Shown here in pieces: positions 60,801-63,733 of a stretch of 64,000 bases of DNA (its first letter is position 1; every line of letters starts with the position of its first letter). Source of the DNA: Bolinopsis microptera (Eukaryota > Ctenophora > Tentaculata > Lobata > Bolinopsidae); assembly GCF_026151205.1 (NCBI RefSeq), contig NC_087078.1:372001-436000 (forward strand), given 5' to 3'. A program made the translations under genes and the position numbers. The notes under the pieces were generated by a model that did no database searches, was not told where the DNA came from, and was given only the letters and a program-made list of their open reading frames with translations.

Positions 60801-62447
60801 CTGGAGGGGTACCTGGCGGGGTACATGGCGGAGTGCCAGGGACACATCAAACATCTCTCGCGCCAGGTTACCATAGCAACTTGTTCATGATACTATTTGT
60901 TAAATAATGCAAATCTTTAAGAATTCTGATGCTCTAGTAGTAATTTATAATAACAATAAAACCCTAACAGGGTTGGTGTACACCAACAAACAGGGAGGCT
61001 CTCCTCTGGGACCCGCTCAACAAGGGGGCTCCCCCCTGAGTCCTGGTCAAACTGCCCCTCCAGCCCCTCCCGCGCCAGTTAGTTCACTTCTACTCCCTCC
61101 AGCCCCTCCCGCGCCAGTTAGTTCACTTCTTACTGTCTTGTAATATCTTAGCATTAGCTTAATTACACTTAAATAAGTAATGTTATCAAGCAACGTGTCC
61201 GTATAACCTCTCTAACCAGATAACTCTCCTAGAATGCGCCTAGAGCGCCTCTTCCACCACCTGCCCCTCCAGCTCCCAGACCACCTAATGCGCCTCCTCC
61301 ACCGACCGCTCCACCCGCTCCTCGCCCTCCCAACGCACCTGCCATAGGTAGGTAACCACTAACCATGAGACCATGGTAACATAAGTTACGTAAACAACGT
61401 AAACTAACTTTTACATTTACAGCAAAGTTTTCTTTATTTGATTATATTATATTATATTATTAAAGTACTATTCTAATTGCAGGTCGGACAGCGCCCCCTG
61501 CGCCTCCTCCACCTAATGCACCTCCTAATGCGCCTCCCCCGCCGCCCCCTCCACCCGCAGCACCCCCCGTCCTGGATTCACGTATGATGGCTGGCAAACA
61601 GACTCCTGGAGGACCACCACCCCCTCCAGCACCCCCGGGAGCTTTTGTACCCAGAGGCAGATTGGAGGACCTCAAGAACAGAAAAGGTAGGTAGCCATTT
61701 AAAAAACTGTAAACAAAGGCTGGTAGCTGCAGTACTAAATAATGAATGTTTTGGATGATAGTAAAGGGGGTTGCACAGAGACAATAATCTTAGGGCCAAG
61801 GATGAAGGATTTAGGTTGTCTATGATTCTGGTTCTTTGCGGAAAAGTATAATAGTATTACAAGGTCTACAAGGTTTATAAGGTTTACAGTAGGATTAAGT
61901 AACCTAAATAGTTAGCTACTGCAATTGAAGCGGCTTTAAGCAACGCTATACAGTACTATGCAGACTACCATTGTAAAATGAATTGTACCAAGCGAGTCGT
62001 AACCAGGCAACCAAAACCAAATTCTAATCCTCTAAATCATAAAGCAGCTCAAAGTGAATTTATTCTGAGTTCGTCACATTATCGTCAATGAAGGGTTCTA
62101 TAAAAGAGGTTTAAACTTGTGTAACCGTCAGGAAGGAAAGCCAGAAACAACACGGTGATAAAAAAGAAAACTCTAACATTCGGTCCTACCAAGCCTTTAA
62201 AGGTATTTAATTGGGCAAAGCTGCCCGATGCTAAAGCTGCTAACTGTATCTGGAAAGATATCGACGAAATCGATGTGAGTGTTTTATAATTATAGGGGTT
62301 ATACTCTGAAATTTTGTGTGCTTTATTATTCGGTTTATTTCAACTTATCAAAGTTTAACGTTTACTAATAAGGGCTATTCTCAGATGGTTACGATGTTGA
62401 ATTTAGATGAGATTGATGAACTTTTCCAGTCCAAAAAATCTGTTAAG
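37514..62447 (+). CDS. Formin-like actin nucleator, 14 exons, 3' end missing
   Basis: Fourteen exons chain with consistent phases into 1266 codons, or 1279 with the alternative donor of exon 10. The order is: disordered N-terminus with possible LC8-binding motifs (about 173-215), long helical region (about 365-620), serine-proline tail, coiled-coil exons 2-6, a linker, a glycine-valine segment, a proline-rich FH1 (exons 10-12) and the start of FH2 (exons 13-14: KPLKVFNWAKLP, CIWKDIDEID, MLNLDEIDELF). The FH2 start resembles the DAAM/diaphanous group, in which FH1 feeds profilin-actin to FH2 for filament growth. I see no clear GBD/DID at the N-terminus. About 350 residues of FH2 and any DAD are not found before 64000, so the gene either continues beyond the window or is truncated. 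Introns carry minisatellites and two LINEs. The assignment rests on FH1 followed by FH2. Confidence 0.8.
39817..40484 (+). other. Formin intron 1
   Basis: AT-rich, with a short duplicated TAAACTAAATCTAGTTAAC near 40014 and 40054. No other signal is seen. Confidence 0.5.
40485..40543 (+). CDS. Formin exon 2, coiled coil
   Basis: Bounded by ttcag| and ATG|gtgagt. It reads KNLLEEIERLKQEKHSIYD, a heptad-like helix, and passes phase 2 to phase 1. Confidence 0.75.
40641..40742. mobile_element. hAT-like MITE in formin intron 2
   Basis: GGTTCTTTTGCGATAGTGTA and its exact inverse form arms of about 32 bp around a duplicated GCGACAACTAGCGCT. CTGTTTTT is duplicated exactly on both sides (40633-40640 and 40743-40750), an 8-bp target duplication. 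Confidence 0.88.
40790..40803. promoter_or_regulatory. Perfect X-box in formin intron 2
   Basis: GTTACCATGGTAAC. A near copy, GTTACCATGGTAAT, lies about 68 bp downstream. Confidence 0.3.
40896..40987 (+). CDS. Formin exon 3, coiled coil
   Basis: It reads YQEYFNLALDQEEEIHYLED then ELERTKRQIN. Bounded by ttcag| and AAC|gtaagt, with phase 1 in and phase 0 out. A perfect X-box (40992-41005) starts five bases into the intron. Confidence 0.78.
40992..41005. promoter_or_regulatory. Perfect X-box overlapping a splice-donor region
   Basis: GTTACCATGGTAAC begins at donor position +5 of exon 3. A palindrome this close could fold with the donor in RNA; this is inference. Confidence 0.3.
41221..41955 (+). 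repeat. 19-bp minisatellite in formin intron 3
   Basis: About 38 copies of CTGGTTACTAGGTTACTAG, with CTGGTCACCAGG and ATGTTACTAG variants. A shorter array of the same unit lies in intron 5 (46683-46983). Confidence 0.95.
41975..42073 (+). CDS. Formin exon 4, coiled coil
   Basis: 33 codons from ttcag| to ATG|gtaatg, phase 0 both sides. It contains DQELELHYLKEEREVAYKD and DLEDELADSRLM, clearly coiled-coil. Confidence 0.8.
42447..42550. repeat. Imperfect foldback in formin intron 4
   Basis: TTAATTAAAATGCCCTCATTGTC pairs imperfectly with GACAATGCAAGTATTTTAATTAA, and GGTTTAGGGAATTAT pairs with ATAATTCCCCAAACC inside it. The centre is GGAATTCT. It is probably a MITE remnant. Confidence 0.65.
42735..43790 (+). 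repeat. G-rich CTAG minisatellite, block 1 (intron 4)
   Basis: About 50 copies of a 19-21 bp unit, GGGGACTAGGAGGGCTAGAG, with variable G-run length and inserted AGTAGA segments. Block 2 follows at 44430. Confidence 0.95.
43791..44131 (+). other. Unique-looking insert between satellite blocks
   Basis: It includes the inverse of the AAACCCGCGATGGG motif seen near 14385. Together with the palindromes that follow, it interrupts the CTAG satellite, so it probably came in as one insertion. Confidence 0.5.
44132..44308. repeat. 177-bp palindrome
   Basis: The central 124 bp (about 44162-44285) is a perfect palindrome with TATATA at the middle. The outer arms (GGCCGATTACCGACCGATTA and inverse) also pair, with one 7-nt insertion in the left arm. 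It overlaps a second palindrome by two bases. Confidence 0.92.
44307..44380. repeat. 74-bp perfect palindrome
   Basis: CCTGCAAACCTTTTTTGAAT... reads identically on the other strand across 37-nt arms with no spacer. TATATATA is at the centre. Confidence 0.95.
44430..46497 (+). repeat. G-rich CTAG minisatellite, block 2 (intron 4)
   Basis: About 100 copies of the same 19-21 bp unit as block 1. Variant blocks recur at about 300-360 bp (the GAGAGTAGAGGGGG segment near 45465, 45765 and 46125; the GTGCTAGAGGGGGATTAGTA segment near 44902, 44962, 45232 and 45292), showing higher-order structure. It ends 38 bp before exon 5. Confidence 0.95.
46536..46676 (+). CDS. Formin exon 5
   Basis: 47 codons, ccctag| to CAG|gtaata, phase 0 both sides. 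It reads IHDLRNRPLTVLTTNQDGKK then LTKELEKFQGLDEELALLQ, ending in a coiled-coil segment. Confidence 0.78.
46683..46983 (+). repeat. 19-bp minisatellite in formin intron 5
   Basis: About 16 copies of CTGGTTACTAGGTTACTAG or TGGC variants, the unit of 41221-41955. Its right edge is followed by GGCTTTACTGCAGGTAATAT (46986-47005), a duplicate of the exon 5 end and donor. Confidence 0.93.
47006..47357 (+). other. Formin intron 5, AT-rich part
   Basis: No feature seen apart from AT-rich sequence. Confidence 0.4.
47358..47422. repeat. 16-bp TTGTCACTATATAGTG repeat
   Basis: Four copies; each contains the palindrome CACTATATAGTG. Confidence 0.92.
47479..47634 (+). CDS. Formin exon 6, charged coiled coil
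   Basis: 52 codons, catcag| to AAG|gttggg, phase 0 both sides. It reads EDFLLMEQKWLAEQKRKKYF and DQALIEEKKTKEISQQLYM. The donor is weak (GTTGGG) but the phase fits exon 7. The X-box satellite begins about ten bases downstream. Confidence 0.7.
47640..48680. repeat. 1-kb tandem array of a 21-bp X-box unit
   Basis: About 49 copies of ACTGCTAGTTACCATGGCAAC and the TAAC variant. Every unit contains GTTACCATGGCAAC or GTTACCATGGTAAC. A segment with one irregular spacing (GCTAGTTAACATGGTAAC then GTTACCATGCTAG) occurs near 47725 and again near 48030, showing duplication of a block of about 305 bp. It is open in several frames on both strands because its period is 21. Confidence 0.97.
48681..49559 (+). 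other. Formin intron 6, left part
   Basis: It contains a duplicated segment of about 45 bp (ATGAAATATATTTTATTGTT ... GGAGCAATGAG) near 49213 and 49309, and early ATTAGAGATAATAC motifs of the satellite that follows. No exon is seen. Confidence 0.5.
49560..49829. repeat. 70-bp-unit satellite, left half
   Basis: Units combine CCCCGACAAATGCAGTCTGA with two or more copies of ATATTAGAGATAATATAA and ACAACATTTCCCCGGTAC. The same satellite resumes at 58469, so the 8.6 kb between looks inserted. Confidence 0.92.
49830..53708 (+). mobile_element. LINE-A, non-LTR element with intact ORF2
   Basis: One long ORF (50411-53518) with APE endonuclease and RT is followed by a 190-bp 3' region ending in AATAAAACTTTAAATTATAA. 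ORF1 is absent, so the element is 5'-truncated or of a single-ORF type. It lies tail-to-tail with LINE-B copy 2. Both sit inside a block that interrupts a satellite. The left limit is uncertain: 49830-49900 holds a repeated CAGGATTAAACA motif. A 79-codon minus-strand frame at 50133-50372 is unexplained. Confidence 0.85.
50411..53518 (+). CDS. LINE-A ORF2: APE endonuclease and RT
   Basis: The single frame is 1035 codons. The N-terminal endonuclease shows FSMNIRSLIKN, LCFNETNC (metal-binding Glu), GGGLATYVH, GNVYRSP, LHGDFNLDLL and DMSDHLAIV (catalytic Asp-His). The RT shows VVPIHKGGSKSDIKNYRPIS, NQYGFRPGRSCEHALL, LLIDFSKAFDLVDH, GVPQGSILGPLLFIIYINDL and FIMYADDANIF (catalytic pair near residue 709). 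It nicks target DNA and copies element RNA. The motifs fit the Jockey/CR1 group, and all key residues are present with no stop or frameshift, so the copy is young or recently active. The frame opens with GTG at 50411; the first ATG is at 50451 and the frame extends upstream, so the true start is uncertain. Confidence 0.92.
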   Translation: MKKSTCSQLKTFSMNIRSLIKNIDQLRDDIETYDKYDILCFNETNCTLGKLPNGINDVTLDGFHEPFIQDPIRPSGKGGGLATYVHKRVVDYDKIDIFTPNPEPTNTSGEFQFIKLHQCKGYNRTKIIGNVYRSPARRPEAFLEIFKNTLHNLGRHTRKHMTLHGDFNLDLLKHSSNQACQNIIDIASSYGFIQIVSRPTRLTDHSATLIDHIYTNNLEDTISCNVLTTDMSDHLAIVTTINLDNTPTSSYRSASNSQNVSQTETRRFNDTNNQKFRDLITDESWSEIFNNTNDANEQFNNLNTAYNKIYESAYPTKRQSRRQNERVNPKPWMLPWLEEAIERKNESYYDFVKEPSDSNRSKYDRLKKFCNKHIDKAKNKHFKKFFEQNKENSKKQWQMINSLLNRKKSKPTSIKLTDEDGSISTPAAVAEKFNDYFSNIAPKIKSEISSRTTFDPGGTHSTLRNATPSSIYLKPVTATEIQDVINLLKNKATLDTKIEPLKIANSCPSFTSVLAHVVNSSFEQGIFPQALKEAKVVPIHKGGSKSDIKNYRPISLLASFSKVFEKLMHNRVISFLDKYSILCENQYGFRPGRSCEHALLNAKDTILNSMSKKQVTLLLLIDFSKAFDLVDHSILLRKLDHYGIRGQALNWFKSYLTNRKQFVSIGSSKSSTNQILYGVPQGSILGPLLFIIYINDLPQISDIANFIMYADDANIFLIGENLNEVYDKLITLSDALVKWVDNNGLALNLKKTNYMIFSRQRNLNYRDVAISGVTIERKTEARFLGVIIDDKLNWSHHISAMKMKMSRYIGVMYKLKKYLPLEARLQIYQSFVQSHLNYCSLVWGFAAKSHIESLFVKQKMGLRAVLPGFVNYWYKDGIPPASTKSGFYSHKILTVHSIIVKNALILMHKLKNFPNLVPLSLKKTIPKSAPLFNTNLDSILTTQWSEKYGQHPYNNSVFFKGPLLAINRYNVAATSPPSLFNLNIYKTCIKTMLIDQQNENIEDDWPNFMLYCITGLRKSKRNINQNADNNLVSTS
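53710..55134 (-). CDS. LINE-B copy 2 ORF2, RT C-terminal part
   Basis: 474 codons beginning at the RT MSPELFKCFVHALSEEL motif. It includes LLWADDLVLLAL (catalytic Asp pair), VNMSKTAIMVFN, YTYLGMTFTLTG and the C-terminal CKACS ... EDEVHVLRTC zinc-binding-like motif. It is continuous in sense with 55083-57350 but displaced by one base. The frame change lies near 55138-55145, just after the LNKG motif. Thus the start of this frame is not a real start. Confidence 0.88.
   Translation of the reverse strand: MSPELFKCFVHALSEELNELDNIEVPIINSIKVTHLLWADDLVLLALNPESLHKMLSVLYAYCQEWGLVVNMSKTAIMVFNRAGRILKDSKTFAFGLTPIDSVREYTYLGMTFTLTGSLKVAQSKLRQKGLRSYFSLKSMIDLRHIRKEIIFKLFDALIVPVVSYGCQIWLPQTYFMGAFSSGNFPNLKQIRQDPIEKLHISFLKWTLNVNKQTSNAAIWGDTGRYPLAIELSSQVYNYWERLDKMEKAGSNSLVRHAFKEQRSLSLSWNTNIETARSVLNQPNGHHLKLSPSQIKEAMRSNFRQIWNTERWNNKKLTFYNTIKMSFGYEQYLNMNLSHAESKKLAQFRSSSHNFNIETGRHGTHKRNQIVPRICKACSTEDMDMLENFAEMPFFDPIIEDEVHVLRTCSLYEDFFFVGDWPVVPANVYSKKIYIISMVIRNSSPWGTCINIKCKGNLKLFNLDSTGKVCNEGL
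55083..57350 (-). CDS. LINE-B copy 2 ORF2, endonuclease and RT N-part
   Basis: 755 codons starting with an ATG that overlaps the ORF1 stop (ATGAGTGA at 57343-57350). APE motifs: LSWNVHDS, FCLQETKRE, RSGGICIGIHRS, ILLVGDLNARTG, VVDYMAATP and HSDHKPYICDL. RT motifs: PLHKKGNVYDPNNYRAIAVA, NQLGFCKGAQTADH and CFVDYAKAFDTVCREAL. It ends in residues without homology after a one-base change near 55140. Copy 1 shows the same stop/start overlap, so ORF2 is probably made by reinitiation after ORF1. Confidence 0.9.
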   Translation of the reverse strand: MSENASAHFRDHVTVFKDLPILSWNVHDSMTSKEGPKTDDKDFVDVLLQSSIFCLQETKREFFLPNYECFNSTRKDSRSGGICIGIHRSLSGKVKRLNTGCPDFQAVTIFPQDDCKFTIINVYDSPEQSSYKAKRKAKGSGPNPQMTTLEQIMEFRAQNPNMGEILLVGDLNARTGNRNVAAEELEPDSDPEDFNTASYPGTTERASKDQIVNARGSLLLDFLACNKLQILNGCTLGDIFGEFTSVNYNGCSVVDYMAATPDLKEAVLSFKILELNKHSDHKPYICDLKCTNSTIDTSDLLDSLEDAPTKYKWNNEDEGTHFNFLAAQNSPEFQTKITRISATRCNNKNDVLELNSNLVSLYQELAGTVLPKKSNSQTKPKPGSKNRVKRHRMKPKSPWFDGSCINSKRELNRLAKSYGKNPSSQYLRELYYDTRRSYRKLIKSKRSAFIEELCRDIESGKNVNWGRFKRLKQMKTKDSTLDVFDMFNFCKFFKDLYSKPSMDNLKITGLQNEMVKDTTQSSITEILDHDISSEELCNNIRTLKKNKAVSEDMISNEFLKSSGNNMQSAVLHLFNQCLSFGVYPWSTSVVTPLHKKGNVYDPNNYRAIAVASNLGKLFAGILLNRLIEFRSVVNPDTPNQLGFCKGAQTADHILTLSTCIEKYVKVEKKRVFSCFVDYAKAFDTVCREALLYKLWKLGVQGRFFNCMEHMYTHSSAKIKLLNKLSEKIDVLCGLNKGIPCPRNCSNASYMPSPKN
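57343..58374 (-). CDS. LINE-B copy 2 ORF1, SGNH-containing C-terminal part
   Basis: 343 codons. The C-terminal half aligns with the SGNH-like domain of copy 1: KCLIVYDDLFDDFD, LLHVGHQDIFWQR, SLIIPVPGYPNLNETIR and LGGYITRGTDSHG. The GDS serine position is YDD here, so catalysis is doubtful in this copy. The N-terminal part is acidic and disordered. Compared with copy 1, about 1000 residues are missing at the 5' side. Confidence 0.8.
   Translation of the reverse strand: MVEEETEEATVLPPPSNTIFSEEEIEICETTDVWECDDVIEVPPQAIPVLKTPSPDTLTIPIKGNLNPEMNEILKDQEIAQQVQHCTPTPTEVSVMIENKAKVNDKAPLKVKLNTNHPVRVNTNVLQPRRSGATQAPHKRKCLIVYDDLFDDFDSDRFSGQFDINKYRAFSVDDILTKGSLLSKVRNLKPEIVLLHVGHQDIFWQRTSADDLLSKYKQVIYKLLESTEAKICISLIIPVPGYPNLNETIRIVNDRLSSFISNLRRDSRIKYGDRIFTSSNDQLGGYITRGTDSHGVTIFLSEGGKRKAWLLLKDALQRSLGLNRDRETKLNLSRRTNKKNTNE
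58469..58858. repeat. 70-bp-unit satellite, right half
   Basis: The same units as 49560-49829 (AATGCAGTCTGAATATTAGA, ACAACATTTCCCCGGTACCC), then a run of ATATTAGAGATAATATAA copies. Confidence 0.92.
59046..59139 (+). CDS. Formin exon 7
   Basis: ttgcag| to GCAG|gtaacg, phase 0 in and 1 out. It reads EKVMKQDPSSLAELPQLTGS then QLNALLTLFV. I do not recognise a domain. Confidence 0.75.
59146..59500 (+). repeat. 49-bp repeat in formin intron 7
   Basis: Five or six copies of GAACTGAACACTACTACCTT then GCTACTACTCTGTTATTAGA and CCAGCACGT, with deletions in some units. Confidence 0.9.
59501..59878 (+). other. Formin intron 7, remainder
   Basis: AT-rich with a TTAATTAATTAAATTAATTA run before the exon 8 acceptor. 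No other signal is seen. Confidence 0.5.
59879..59971 (+). CDS. Formin exon 8
   Basis: ttacag| to CAAG|gtaata, phase 1 both sides. It reads GALPEDKVPKSSEIFTLEEL then QKSGQYTSDQ. Confidence 0.75.
60118..60731. repeat. 25-bp X-box array in formin intron 8
   Basis: About 24 copies of GTTACCATAGTAAC followed by CAGTTCCCCGT, with occasional TATAGTTCCCC variants. The palindromic core is X-box-like with an ATAG centre. It ends at the acceptor of exon 9. Confidence 0.96.
60738..60866 (+). CDS. Formin exon 9, glycine-valine repeats
   Basis: cccag| to CCAG|gttacc, phase 1 both sides. It encodes GLYGGVPGGVPGGVHGGVPG and then THQTSLAP. The donor GTTACC is itself the start of an X-box-like GTTACCATAGCAAC. 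Confidence 0.7.
60971..61116 (+). CDS. Formin exon 10, start of FH1
   Basis: Acceptor taacag| at 60970. It reads GGSPLGPAQQGGSPLSPGQ and then APPAPPAPVSS. A 39-bp in-tandem duplication creates two equal donors (GCGCCA|gttagt) at 61077 and 61116, both phase 0, so the exon may end at either, with 13 residues optional. Reading past the second donor meets a stop at 61141. Confidence 0.7.
61233..61347 (+). CDS. Formin exon 11, FH1
   Basis: cctag| to ATAG|gtaggt, phase 0 in and 1 out. Proline-rich (APLPPPAPPAPRPP, APPPPTAPPAPRPP), suited to profilin and SH3 binding. Confidence 0.8.
61483..61686 (+). CDS. Formin exon 12, FH1 and FH1-FH2 linker
   Basis: ttgcag| to AAAG|gtaggt, phase 1 both sides. 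It reads APPNAPPPPPPPPAAPP, then KQTPGGPPPPPAPPGAF and the linker RGRLEDLKNRK. Confidence 0.82.
61687..62131 (+). other. Formin intron 12
   Basis: It contains a degenerate run of CAAGGTTTA-like units near 61860-61890, similar to the LINE-B 3' tail but with no element attached. Confidence 0.45.
62132..62274 (+). CDS. Formin exon 13, FH2 start
   Basis: gtcag| to GAT|gtgagt, phase 1 in and 0 out. It contains FGPTKPLKVFNWAKLP and AANCIWKDIDEID. The pattern K-x-F-N-W-x-K-L then W-x-x-I-D is the FH2 N-terminal lasso and linker signature, in which the Trp inserts into the partner subunit. Confidence 0.85.
62385..62447 (+). CDS. Formin exon 14, FH2 continuation
   Basis: ctcag| to AAG|gtaaga, phase 0 both sides. 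It reads MVTMLNLDEIDELFQSKKSV, matching the D-L-x-x-h-E-x-x-F segment of FH2. No later FH2 exon is found up to 64000 on this strand. Confidence 0.8.
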
Positions 62448-63048
62448 GTAAGATTTTAATTGTTATCGTTATTTAACTTGCTGTCCGTTAATACTTAATA
62501 CTTTAATATAACGTATTAATATCTCTAGTCGTATTGTATTTTGTTGCTATTTTTGTGATAAATGAAACTACAAGTTAGAAGTTAAGTTATCAAGCATCTT
62601 AAATAGTCTCAAATATGAATACCATGCAATTCAGGTTCAAATATCATTAAATAACACTTCTCAAATAGATACAGTCGATATATTACAAAATAAATAACAC
62701 CATAAAAACGTTAACTAAAATGGAACAATGTCTTCCGGAAACCCTTTCCTTCTTAATAAAAGTTCACAAACGATAAAAACAATCAACAACGCAACATACA
62801 TAAATAACATTACCTTAATGGTAGTACTACTATGGCAAAGTCACCATGGTAACCTTACTGCTAAGTTACCATGGTAACCTTACTGGTAAGTCCACAGTTA
62901 AAAGAAACCTGAGCATCACATCGCACGGCGACAAAAATGAATTTACAGCCGTTCAGGCTGTATTCTCGGAATAAATGAGCTAAACTAGAACTAAAGCTGG
63001 AACTAGAACTAAACAAGAGCTAAAATAGAACTAGATCGTCCTTATAAC
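62448..63048. other. Region between formin exon 14 and neuropeptide stop
   Basis: It contains a duplicated AAGTTACCATGGTAACCTTACTG pair with a perfect X-box at 62865-62878, and a repeated AACTAGAACTAAA(G/C) motif near 62984-63035 that would be the 3' UTR of the minus-strand gene. No formin exon is seen. Confidence 0.5.
62865..62878. promoter_or_regulatory. Perfect X-box
   Basis: GTTACCATGGTAAC lies between the last visible formin exon and the neuropeptide gene. Confidence 0.3.
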
Positions 63049-63733
63049 TTAACCAGCCCGCGGTCTGAAGAAGAATCCTGCTAACTCGTCCTGTGTGCTC
63101 TCAGTTCCATGTTCCACTGCACGTTTAACGTTGTCATGGTAACTCTCGGCGTTGTCATGGTAACTGTTATAGAGCTCAGCAGATCGTTTTCCGCCAGGTT
63201 TGAAGAAGAATCCAGCTGCTGCATCTTCAGAAGATTCTGTTCCTTGCTCACTTACACCGCGTTTGATGTTGTTATGGTAACGTCTCAGCGTTGTTATGGT
63301 AACGGTTCTCCGCGCTTCTCCCTCCCCTCGGTCTGAAGAAGAAAGCATCCTGGGGTCCCTCAGTTGCACTTTCAGCTACCGCTCTCTTTGCTTTGATCAA
63401 ATGTAGGGGGTTTTTCGGCTTCATGAAGAAGCCTCTTGCAGCAGCAGCAGCTTGCAGCTTGTCAACCACTTGTTGAAGTGAGTTAGGTAGCTCAGCAGCT
63501 GGTTGAAGTGGTAGCTCAGCGGATCTCTTGCCGTATTTTTCTGGTTTGAAGAAGAAAGCTGCAGCTCTGTCCTCTGAAGTCTCCGTCCCCTCCTCTCCGG
63601 CTGCTCTCTTGTGTTCAGGTTTCCAGAAGAATCCAGACTGGTTGTCTATCGCTAGAATGCTTCCAGCTGAACTGATCGGAGCAGCATCTAGCTGTGAGAT
63701 GAGGGCTAGGAGGAAAGCAGGAATCAGGAACAT
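63049..63733 (-). CDS. Neuropeptide precursor with FFFKP/FFFRPR peptides
   Basis: From ATG at 63733 the protein starts with a signal peptide (MFLIPAFLLALISQLDA, cut about residue 17). Modules of acidic spacer, aromatic peptide and basic cleavage site follow: GFFWKPEHKR, AFFFKPEKYGKR, GFFMKPKNPLHLIKAKR and AFFFRPRGGR. The first frame then stops at 63272. In the next frame the modules continue (from about 63300): GFFFKPGGKR and, at the very end, GFFFRPRAG-stop, where the final Gly would give an amide. Spacers such as GTESSED and GTESTQDE lie before the peptides without dibasic sites, as in cnidarian precursors cut after acidic residues. PRX-amide ends recall cnidarian PRXamides and, more distantly, neuromedin U or pyrokinin. 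The products would be secreted and act on GPCRs. The frame changes by one base near 63284 in a duplicated segment; this may be a real allele, an assembly error or decay. Confidence 0.78.

Noticed and set aside
61460-61799. Minus-strand glycine-rich frames
   Set aside because: Reverse reading of the proline-rich FH1 exons.
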